24,261 nucleotides of DNA, taken from assembly GCA_964396055.1 (NCBI GenBank), contig CAYNDV010000066.1:1-24261 (forward strand), written 5' to 3'. The position numbers were made by a program, and so were the translations under genes. Below the pieces are notes generated by a model. The model worked only from the letters and a program-made list of their open reading frames with translations, made no database searches and was not told where the DNA came from. Positions 1 to 6,319 of this stretch are shown here, in pieces. Numbering within the stretch: position 1 is the stretch's first letter; each line of letters begins with the position of its first letter. This DNA is from CAYJPV01 sp964396055. Lineage in GTDB: Bacteria; Acidobacteriota; Vicinamibacteria; Vicinamibacterales; JAKQTR01.

Positions 1-20
1 ATCGATGACTCCCGCGCATA

Positions 21-62
21 TCTAGCCTCTAGCCTCTAGCCTCTAGCCTCTCGCCCCTAGCC
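21..62 (-). repeat. Heptanucleotide tandem repeat (GAGGCTA)n, copy 1
   Basis: The plus strand shows four perfect TCTAGCC units (21-48) followed by two degenerate units (49-62). On the coding strand of the dus gene this reads as GAGGCTA-type repeats. The dus stop codon (57-59) lies inside the outermost degenerate unit. The same unit recurs at 3783-3836 and 18379-18438. Positions 1-20 hold nothing recognisable. Confidence 0.9.
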
Positions 63-1193
63 CTCACTCTCCTCGAGGTCCTTCACCACCGCCGCCGATG
101 GGTCTGGCGCCTCCGCAGCCTCGACCGGGTCGCCGGCTACCAGGCGGTCGGCCAACCAGTCCAGCGCCGCCTCGTCGCCGCGCGCCAGCAGGCGCTCGAG
201 CGGCGAACGCGCGAAACTGGCGTCGGACCGCTCCTGCATACCCGGCCACGTGCCGTCGGCGCGTTGCGGCACGTAGCGGCACCAGAAGCCCAGGTGCCAG
301 CGCGTGAACTCGCGCACGCGCACGGTGCCGTGGTCGTCATCGCCCCAGTGCTCGCGTGCCAGCGCCACGTACCGGCGGTACAGGGTCACGCGTTCCTCGG
401 CGGTGATGTCCCAGTACCCCGCCGACGCTTCACGGAAGAGCCAGGGCTTGATGAGGGCGCCACGGCCCGTCATCACGCCGGCGCAGCCGGAACGGGCGCG
501 CGCCGCCTCGATCTGATGCGGGAAGAGGAGGTCGCCGTTGCCGATGACGGGCACGGGCACGGCCGCCACCACCTCGCCGACGGCGTCCCAGTCCGCGTCC
601 TGCCGGTAGCGGGCGTCCCGGGTGCGTCCGTGCACGATGATTGCCGCCGCGCCGCCGTCGACGGCCGCGCGGGCCTGATCGACGTGGTTGCGCGACGATT
701 CGTTCCAGCCCAGGCGGATCTTCACCGTGATCGGCATGGCCTGCACGCCGCGCACCATGCTCTCGACGATGCGCCGGATACGGTTGGGCTGACGCGAGAG
801 CGCTGCCCCCAGTCCGCGCCGCGTGAAGACGTCGATGGGGCACCCGGCATTGAGATCGGCGAAGTCCGCGCCCCGCGACTCGACGAGGCCGGCGGCCCAG
901 CCCATCTCCTCGGGGTTCGTCCCGGCCAGTTGCACGCCGAAACACGGCTCGTCCGGCGCGCGGCGGATCAGCGCGTACTCGCCGCGGCGCTTCTGCTTCA
1001 GGCGGCGCGCCACCGTCATCTCGCTCACCGTCACCAACGCGCCCAGTTCGACGCACAGCCGCCGGTAGGGCAGGTTGCCCCCTTTCGTCAGGGGCGCCAG
1101 GACGACCGCGCCCGCGAAACGCGTGCGTGCGTCCGGGCGCGGCGGCCCGGCCGGCTCCTGGGGTGGCGTGACGGGTGTGTCGAGGCCCGTCAC
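57..1193 (-). CDS. dus: tRNA-dihydrouridine synthase, Dus3-like
   Basis: This is a flavin enzyme that reduces uridine to dihydrouridine in tRNA in the cytoplasm. The 378-residue protein has the FMN-binding TIM-barrel pattern: an APLTKGGN start near residue 33, the catalytic cysteine C118 in LNAGCPID, K158 in KIRLGW, H188 in VHGRTR, GNGD at 218-221 and TGRGAL near 242. The GCPID form and the following GxGxAL segment resemble the eukaryotic Dus3 branch more than DusA, DusB or DusC, so the exact uridine modified is unknown. The start is GTG (1193-1191). It overlaps the TGA of the upstream channel gene as GTGA, which suggests translational coupling. The C-terminal part (about 270-378) is the usual helical tRNA-binding region plus an acidic tail. 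Confidence 0.92.
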   Translation of the reverse strand: MTGLDTPVTPPQEPAGPPRPDARTRFAGAVVLAPLTKGGNLPYRRLCVELGALVTVSEMTVARRLKQKRRGEYALIRRAPDEPCFGVQLAGTNPEEMGWAAGLVESRGADFADLNAGCPIDVFTRRGLGAALSRQPNRIRRIVESMVRGVQAMPITVKIRLGWNESSRNHVDQARAAVDGGAAAIIVHGRTRDARYRQDADWDAVGEVVAAVPVPVIGNGDLLFPHQIEAARARSGCAGVMTGRGALIKPWLFREASAGYWDITAEERVTLYRRYVALAREHWGDDDHGTVRVREFTRWHLGFWCRYVPQRADGTWPGMQERSDASFARSPLERLLARGDEAALDWLADRLVAGDPVEAAEAPDPSAAVVKDLEESEG

Positions 1194-2824
1194 GCGATCA
1201 CCTGCGGGCCCGGGGCGTCCCGGTTCAGGTAAAGGGTCTGCGACGGGAAGGCGAATCCGGTGCCCGCGTCGGCGACGGCCTGCATCATGCGGAACAGCAG
1301 GCTCTCCTGCACCTCGAGAAAGCCGACGTAGTCCGCGGCGAGCACGTAGGCGAACACCTCGACGTCAAGCGAGTAGGCCCCGAAGCGGATGAAGCGGACC
1401 CGGCGGGTCTCGGCCTCGACGCGGGCGTCATCGGCCAGGATGGCGCGCAGCGCGTCGATGACGCGCGCCAGTTGGTCGGGCGTGGTCTCGTAGCGCAGCG
1501 TCAACACCGCCTGCAGCAGGAACTTGTCGCGGCGGCTGAAGTTCTCTACTTCCATCGTGGCCAGGGATCCGTTCGGCACGTGCACCACCGTCCGGGCCAG
1601 CGTCCGCAGTTTCGTGGTGCGCATCCCGACGTCTTCGACCGTTCCGGTGTGCGGTCCGATCTTGCAGTAATCGCCCACGACGATGGACCTGTCGCTCAGG
1701 ACGGAGATGCCGCCGAAGATGTTCTCCAGCGTCTTCTGGGCCGCGAAAGCCAGGGCCAGGCCGCCGATCCCGAGGCCGGCCAGCGTGGCGCTCATGTCGA
1801 CGCCGAAGGCGGCGAGCGCAATCAAGGCGGCGATGCCCAGCGTCAGGCCCCTCAGCACGCGCCGGCCCATGATGTACACCGATTGCGCGCGGCCGGGGTT
1901 GGTGCTCTCGAGGTAGGCCTTGATGCGTGACGCCAGCAGGTCCTGGAAGCGCCAGAGCCACCAGACGGTGCCGGCCAGGAACAGGACCGTCACCGTGCGG
2001 CTGAACAGGTAACGGTGGTAGATCGGGATGCCGATCCGGTCGCCGATCGCGCCGTGCAGGAAGACGGTGAGCAGGAACGCGGTGGGCCGCGACAGCGCCG
2101 CCCAGGCCGCCCAGAACCACGCGGGCCCCTCGTGGCGCCGGAGCCGCGACACGCGCCTGACGAGCCAGGCCCCGCAGCCGAGCACCAGCCGCACGGCCAC
2201 GTAGATGATTGGCAGCAACGTCAGGAGCGCCAGCGGGACCCAGATCGGCAGGCCTCCGAACTGCGCTTCCGTCAGCGAGCGCGGCAGGCGCCGTTCGAGT
2301 TCGGGCAGGCCGCTCTCGTCGTGCAGCCGCGGAATGTCGGAGACCGTTTCGGCGGCGATCAGCCAGATCGGCGACGGATGGCCGTCAGGCACGCGGTTCA
2401 TCAGGATGTCGACGCGTTCACCCGAGGCCAGTACCACCACCCCGGCCCGTTCCTTCTCGGGTGGCAACCCGTCGGTCAGGGTCCCTTCCGGTTGGCGGCT
2501 GATCCGCTCGAGGCTGCCCTCGAAACCGTGATTCAGGGCAAACATCAACTGGCGGGCCGCCTCGTCCTTCGACACCCCGAGGCGGGCCCGCGGCCACTGC
2601 AGGTACTCGGCGGCCACCGGGAAATTGCCGGACTGGGCCGCGCTGATGAACCCCAGGAATGCGTCCTTCGGCGTCTCCCGCTTCAGCGGATCCTCTGCGG
2701 CCGGCGTCGCCGGCGCCGCGGCCGGGGCAAGAGGGCCAAGCTGGGCCGCCGCAACCGCCGGCCAGGCCGCCAGCGTGGCCGCCAGGGCCGTCCAGACGAT
2801 ACGTCGGGTCGCTCCTGCTACCAT
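1190..2824 (-). CDS. MscS-family mechanosensitive ion channel with N-terminal periplasmic domain
   Basis: The 544-residue protein is an inner-membrane channel of the small-conductance mechanosensitive family, which opens under membrane tension. A cleavable signal peptide (about 1-28, ending in AAAQ) precedes an Ala/Pro-rich linker and a soluble domain to about residue 190. Hydrophobic segments follow near 192-215, 240-257, 273-292 and 322-345. The MscS core comes next: a Gly/Ala-rich pore helix (about 341-370, with LAGLGIGGLALAFAAQ), then the beta domain with DRSIVVGDYCKIG and VHVPNGSL, and an alpha/beta C-terminus. I chose the ATG at 2824 because the signal peptide begins there; an in-frame upstream start at 2875 would add 17 charged residues before it. 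It ends in a 4-bp overlap with dus. Confidence 0.9.
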   Translation of the reverse strand: MVAGATRRIVWTALAATLAAWPAVAAAQLGPLAPAAAPATPAAEDPLKRETPKDAFLGFISAAQSGNFPVAAEYLQWPRARLGVSKDEAARQLMFALNHGFEGSLERISRQPEGTLTDGLPPEKERAGVVVLASGERVDILMNRVPDGHPSPIWLIAAETVSDIPRLHDESGLPELERRLPRSLTEAQFGGLPIWVPLALLTLLPIIYVAVRLVLGCGAWLVRRVSRLRRHEGPAWFWAAWAALSRPTAFLLTVFLHGAIGDRIGIPIYHRYLFSRTVTVLFLAGTVWWLWRFQDLLASRIKAYLESTNPGRAQSVYIMGRRVLRGLTLGIAALIALAAFGVDMSATLAGLGIGGLALAFAAQKTLENIFGGISVLSDRSIVVGDYCKIGPHTGTVEDVGMRTTKLRTLARTVVHVPNGSLATMEVENFSRRDKFLLQAVLTLRYETTPDQLARVIDALRAILADDARVEAETRRVRFIRFGAYSLDVEVFAYVLAADYVGFLEVQESLLFRMMQAVADAGTGFAFPSQTLYLNRDAPGPQVIA

Positions 2825-2833
2825 GGAACGCTC

Positions 2834-2839
2834 ATTGTA
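2834..2839 (-). promoter_or_regulatory. Candidate -10 box for the MscS gene
   Basis: The minus strand reads TACAAT, one mismatch from TATAAT, ending 9 bases before the ATG at 2824. There is no clear -35 or Shine-Dalgarno sequence. If the box is used, transcription would begin almost at the start codon, giving a nearly leaderless mRNA. Confidence 0.35.
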
Positions 2840-2899
2840 CTTGAGTGGGGCACGAGGATCGGATCCCGGCGGCATTCGCGGGCGTCGTAGGGGAGGAAT

Positions 2900-3634
2900 A
2901 TGAAGGCGTCACGATTCAGCCTCCCGCTCGTTACCGTGCTCCTGACGGCAGGGCTGTGGCCCGCCGTGCTGTCGGCCCAGTCCGCCACGCCGCCGCCGCC
3001 GGTCTCTCCCGCGCCGCCGGCCCCTCCCGCACCCGCAAATGCGGAATCAGTGGAGCAGGGGACTTCCGCCTGGTACCTGAAGGGTCGATTCCTCGTCGGC
3101 GCCACCTGGGGTTCGGTGGTGACGGTGGATCAGAATCTGGGCACCCAGTACAAGATCGCGCCGTTCTTCCGGTGGAACTCGGCTCGAGCCGGCTGGGGCC
3201 CGTCGTTCGGGCTGAGCTGGACGGAGACCGACCTGCGCCTGCCCGTGGACGGCCGGCCCGCCACGGTCGGCAACGTGAAGGTACGCCCGGTCATGGCCGG
3301 CATCGGCTACAACATCGTCCGGGGGCGGATGCGCACGTCCATCGGCGCGGTGGTGGGTTACACGTTCAACAAGGCCGAGTTGACGGTACCCCTTCCCGAG
3401 GGCACCGCCGCCAGCGTCGACATCGACGACACCTGGGCGCTGTCGCCCAAGGCGGATGTCACGTATGCGCTCACCCGGCGGATCGCGCTGGTGGGCGGGG
3501 TCGGCTACGTCTTCTCCAATCCGAATGTGCGGGTGACCGTCGTGCAGAACGGCGTCACGACCTACAGCTCCAGCGACCACGTCCGCGCCGACAGCTTCAT
3601 CTTCCGCGTCGGGGCGGCGATTTCGATCTTCTGA
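2900..3634 (+). CDS. Outer-membrane beta-barrel protein
   Basis: The 244-residue protein starts with a signal peptide (about 1-26, cut after LSAQ) and a proline-rich spacer (about 30-47). The rest is a set of alternating amphipathic strands with many Gly and aromatic residues, such as FLVGATWGS, APFFRWNSA, GPSFGLSW and GVGYVFS. It ends in a terminal phenylalanine (ISIF), the usual C-terminal signal of outer-membrane barrels. The size fits an eight-stranded barrel. A good ribosome site, GGGGAGG, lies 3 bases before the ATG. It diverges from the MscS gene and converges on the Omp85-type gene. No substrate or function can be assigned. Confidence 0.8.
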   Translation: MKASRFSLPLVTVLLTAGLWPAVLSAQSATPPPPVSPAPPAPPAPANAESVEQGTSAWYLKGRFLVGATWGSVVTVDQNLGTQYKIAPFFRWNSARAGWGPSFGLSWTETDLRLPVDGRPATVGNVKVRPVMAGIGYNIVRGRMRTSIGAVVGYTFNKAELTVPLPEGTAASVDIDDTWALSPKADVTYALTRRIALVGGVGYVFSNPNVRVTVVQNGVTTYSSSDHVRADSFIFRVGAAISIF

Positions 3635-3637
3635 AGA

Positions 3638-3679
3638 AGAAGACAGAAGACAGGAGACAGAAGACAGAAGGCAGAAGAC
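3638..3679 (+). repeat. Heptanucleotide tandem repeat (AGAAGAC)n
   Basis: Six 7-bp units follow directly: AGAAGAC, AGAAGAC, AGGAGAC, AGAAGAC, AGAAGGC, AGAAGAC. The array begins 3 bases after the TGA of the barrel gene. Its sequence is unrelated to the GAGGCTA arrays but the period is identical. Confidence 0.9.
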
Positions 3680-3697
3680 GCCGACCGCGGTCGCGTA

Positions 3698-3764
3698 GTG
3701 CAGGGCTTCAGCCCTGCCTGGTTCAGCGGGCGATCGCGGGCAGGGCAGGGCTGAAGCCCTGCAC
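3698..3764. repeat. REP-like twin palindrome (21-bp perfect inverted repeat)
   Basis: Arms at 3698-3718 and 3744-3764 are perfect reverse complements around a 25-bp centre. Each arm is itself a hairpin: CAGGGC and GCCCTG flank a TTCA or TGAA loop (3701-3716 and 3746-3761). The paired arrangement in a convergent intergenic gap resembles bacterial interspersed REP pairs. It could end transcription from both sides. Confidence 0.85.
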
Positions 3765-3782
3765 CACGGCTCGTCCTCCTTC

Positions 3783-3836
3783 TCTAGCCTCTAGCCTCTA
3801 GCCTCTAGCCTCTAGCCTCTAGCCTCTAGCCTCTAG
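3783..3836 (-). repeat. Heptanucleotide tandem repeat (GAGGCTA)n, copy 2
   Basis: Seven perfect TCTAGCC units (3783-3831) and a partial unit TCTAG (3832-3836) are present. The TAG stop of the minus-strand Omp85-type gene (3833-3835) is part of the last, partial unit. Read along that gene the array is GAGGCTA, directly 3' of the stop. Confidence 0.95.
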
Positions 3837-5089
3837 AACCGCAGCCCCGCCATGACGTGGGCGCGGGCGCCTTCGTCGAACCCGTAACCCACGTCGATGC
3901 CGATGTTGATGAGCGGCGCGCGCAGGTACCAGCCGGCGCCGGCGCCGTAGTGCCACGTGGCCTTGTCGAGGGGCGCGCCGTGGTCGTAGACGGCGGCGGC
4001 GTCGCCGAAGAGCGTGAAGCCGCTCTGTCCGAGCCTCATGGGCGAGTTCCACGGCAGGCGCAGTTCCACCGAGCCGGCGGCCAGGTTGTCGCCGATGAAG
4101 GACCCCGCCCTGAAGCCGCGGAGGTTGGCCGAGCCTCCCGCGAGCGCCTTCTCGTAGGCCGGCAGCGGCGCGTCGGCTCGGTCCGACACGGCGCGGACCG
4201 CCAGCACGGTCGATCCGAACAAACCGAGATATCCCTGGGTTTCGAGGTGATACCGGTTCACGGATTCGCGCCCGCCGGCGTCGAGTCGTCGCCACCCCGC
4301 GGCGGCCACGATCGCGTTGCGGGGGAACGCCGGGTTCTGGCGCGTGTCGAGCATCAGCCCGGCGCCGATGGTCGAGGCGCGCTCGTGGATGTCGCCAAAG
4401 TCCACGTCGGCCCAGCGGCCGGCGAGACTGAGATTCAGGTAGCGGCGCTTCAGCGGCACCACGGCCTCGGCCCCGAGTTCGTTGCGGCGGTCGTCGAGGT
4501 CGAACCCCGGGTTCTCACGGCTCGAGATCGATGCGAAGCCGCTCAGCCGGGCCAGGGGTCCCGTGGCGAACGCCTTCTCGGCTTCGAGGGCCGCCTGCTT
4601 CCGATCACCCCACGTGAGCGGCACCGACAGGCGGCCTTCCTTGCCCAGGACGTGCACGAAGCTGGTCCGCACGCCGTAGGTGAGCCCGTAGCCGTCCACC
4701 CACTCGAGCACGGGCGCGAACATCATGGTGCCGCCCAGGCGCTTGAGGGGATTGGGCGGACCGGTCGGCACGTCGATGACGCTGCCCGGCACCTCCTGCA
4801 CCATGATGATGACCACCGCGCCGCCCGATTCGTCGATCGTGCGGTACCGGAGGCGCACCTCGACCTCCGGGAACCGGCCGCTCCGGCGCAGGCGCGCCGC
4901 CACGGCGTCGGTGCCGCCAGGCCCGATCGGTTCGCCCAGCGTGAGGCCGGCGAGCGCGATCACCTCGGCGTCCGACGTGCGGTAGTTGCCGTGGATGCGG
5001 ATGTCCGAGACCACCGGGCTGGTCTGCGCCACGGCCGGAGCCGCGCTGCAGGCGAGCGCCAGCAGGACGACGAACGCCGCGGGCCGCAT
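3833..5089 (-). CDS. Omp85-superfamily (BamA/TamA-type) outer-membrane protein with one POTRA domain
   Basis: The 418-residue protein has a signal peptide (1-22, ending AVAQ) and one POTRA-like module (about 25-100: a DIRIHGNYRTSD strand, then GLTLGEPIG, then RLRRSGRFPEVEVRLRY). A 16-strand-type barrel runs to a terminal RF. Barrel hallmarks are DTRQNPAFPRNA (248-259) and the RGF motif (324-326) of the loop that plugs Omp85 barrels. BamA has five POTRAs and TamA three, so this is a reduced member and not the main assembly factor. Its ATG overlaps the TAA of the upstream exported-protein gene by one base (TAATG), so the two are made together. It may insert or export a partner at the outer membrane, but this is inferred. 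Confidence 0.85.
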   Translation of the reverse strand: MRPAAFVVLLALACSAAPAVAQTSPVVSDIRIHGNYRTSDAEVIALAGLTLGEPIGPGGTDAVAARLRRSGRFPEVEVRLRYRTIDESGGAVVIIMVQEVPGSVIDVPTGPPNPLKRLGGTMMFAPVLEWVDGYGLTYGVRTSFVHVLGKEGRLSVPLTWGDRKQAALEAEKAFATGPLARLSGFASISSRENPGFDLDDRRNELGAEAVVPLKRRYLNLSLAGRWADVDFGDIHERASTIGAGLMLDTRQNPAFPRNAIVAAAGWRRLDAGGRESVNRYHLETQGYLGLFGSTVLAVRAVSDRADAPLPAYEKALAGGSANLRGFRAGSFIGDNLAAGSVELRLPWNSPMRLGQSGFTLFGDAAAVYDHGAPLDKATWHYGAGAGWYLRAPLINIGIDVGYGFDEGARAHVMAGLRF

Positions 5090-6168
5090 TACTCCGGCTC
5101 CTTCGGGACGTATCCCCGGATCCGCGCGCTGACCTCGCCGCGGCGGTAGTCGTAGAACTCGCGCGCGTAACGGATACGGACCGTGCCACCGGCAAAGGTG
5201 GCCGAGCCGCCGAAGCTCACGTCCTTCGGCAGCCACACCGACTCGAAGACCAGGCCCATCGTCATCGACGCGCGGGCGTCGTCAATCCGGACGAACTGGC
5301 GGCCGGGCAGAAACCCCCAGTCCACGTTGTCGAAGGTGAACCGGACGATCTGGTACTCGCGCGGGTCGATCCACATCGTCACCGTGGACGTCTTGTTCAT
5401 CGCCCGCTCGATCTTCTCCTCGTCCTCGTCGTCGCGATCGCGCTTCCGACCGGGCTTGTCGGCCAGCTTGCCGGTGCCGGGTCCGGCCTTCTCTGCGGCC
5501 TTCTTCTTCTCGCGATCGTCGGAGAACAGGTCGGACGGCAGGTACTCGATCCTGAGGACCTCGCGCCCATCGAGTTGCTCGCGCCCGGCGAAGTAATAAT
5601 TGCCGGGCTCGAACTTGAAGTTCATGAAGTAGGACTCGGAGATGAACCGCGGCTCGGGACCCTGGCCCGAGAACCCCGCCATCTCGACACCGTCGGTCAG
5701 CGACACGGTGACCTGAGGATCGTCGGGCGGGGCCGGCTTCTCCGCCAGCTGCTGGTCGGCCCGCTTCTCCGCCTGCTTCTTCTCGCGCCGCTGCTCTTCC
5801 TCGAGCCACTTCTTCTCGTAGGCCGCCCGCTGGTCCGCAGACACCGCCACGCCGTTGGCCCTGACAGGCGTGCGAACGAGGTACCCGTCGCGGATGGACC
5901 AGTGGAACTCGCGCTGGAGGCTGTGCAGCGGGACGCCCAGGGGGCCGAGCACCTCGAAGGTTTCTCGCTCGTTCAGGATGTAGTCGTGCAGCGTGCGCCA
6001 ATTCTCGTTGCGTTTCTCGAGCACCTTCGCCATGAAGATGTCGAGGTCGTTCGGGACAGGCGGCGGCGCGGCCGGGGCCGGCGGCTGGGCGGCGACGCTG
6101 GTGGCCGTGACCAGGACCGCGGCGATGCCGGGCAGCACCCGGTGGGTGAAAATCTGACAGATGGACAC
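5089..6168 (-). CDS. Exported protein of unknown function, possibly LolA-like fold
   Basis: The 359-residue protein has a signal peptide (1-28, ending VAAQ), a Pro-rich spacer and beta-rich segments. The pattern WIDPREYQIVRFTF, followed by WLPKDVSFGGSATF, resembles the strand pairs of LolA-like lipoprotein-sorting domains; this is a weak similarity by eye. Two very charged stretches interrupt it: a Glu/Lys/Arg coiled-coil-like part (about 116-150) and an Asp/Glu/Lys/Arg part (about 215-258). The start is GTG at 6168, because GAGGAG lies 5 bases upstream and the signal peptide starts there. A longer in-frame version would run through the repeat cluster upstream. It is linked by TAATG to the Omp85-type gene, so the two probably act in one envelope process. 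Confidence 0.7.
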   Translation of the reverse strand: MSICQIFTHRVLPGIAAVLVTATSVAAQPPAPAAPPPVPNDLDIFMAKVLEKRNENWRTLHDYILNERETFEVLGPLGVPLHSLQREFHWSIRDGYLVRTPVRANGVAVSADQRAAYEKKWLEEEQRREKKQAEKRADQQLAEKPAPPDDPQVTVSLTDGVEMAGFSGQGPEPRFISESYFMNFKFEPGNYYFAGREQLDGREVLRIEYLPSDLFSDDREKKKAAEKAGPGTGKLADKPGRKRDRDDEDEEKIERAMNKTSTVTMWIDPREYQIVRFTFDNVDWGFLPGRQFVRIDDARASMTMGLVFESVWLPKDVSFGGSATFAGGTVRIRYAREFYDYRRGEVSARIRGYVPKEPE

Positions 6169-6192
6169 ACGAACTCCTCGGCAGGCTACCCC

Positions 6193-6198
6193 GTTATA
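6193..6198 (-). promoter_or_regulatory. Candidate -10 box for the exported protein/Omp85 pair
   Basis: The minus strand reads TATAAC, five of six matches to the consensus, 24 bases before the GTG at 6168. No convincing -35 is visible. Its position between the REP-like cluster and the gene would allow independent expression of the pair. Confidence 0.35.
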
Positions 6199-6227
6199 GA
6201 CGACGGACGGCGCCCGCCGGTTCGACG

Positions 6228-6310
6228 GCCGGACACGTCCGGCTGACCTGTCCCGAGCGAAGCCGAGGGAAGCCGGACACCACAAAGCACACGTCCGGCT
6301 AAAGCCGGAC
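6228..6310. repeat. REP-like cluster built on GTCCGGC/GCCGGAC palindromes
   Basis: Palindrome 1 is GCCGGAC/GTCCGGC at 6228-6234 and 6237-6243. Palindrome 2 is GTCCGGCT/AGCCGGAC at 6293-6300 and 6303-6310 with a 2-base loop. A further AGCCGGAC at 6271-6278 can pair with 6293-6300. Between them (6250-6269) lies TCCCGAGCGAAGCCGAGGGA, a second type of imperfect hairpin. The cluster fills the gap between two minus-strand genes. Confidence 0.8.
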
Positions 6311-6319
6311 GCCACGTGC

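Noticed and set aside
264..1232. A 322-codon plus-strand open frame opposite dus
   Set aside because: Antisense of a gene with complete Dus motifs; no recognisable domain.
3638..3836. Insertion sequence or MITE between the convergent genes
   Set aside because: The gap holds repeats and palindromes but no transposase, and I see no target-site duplication that brackets the whole region.
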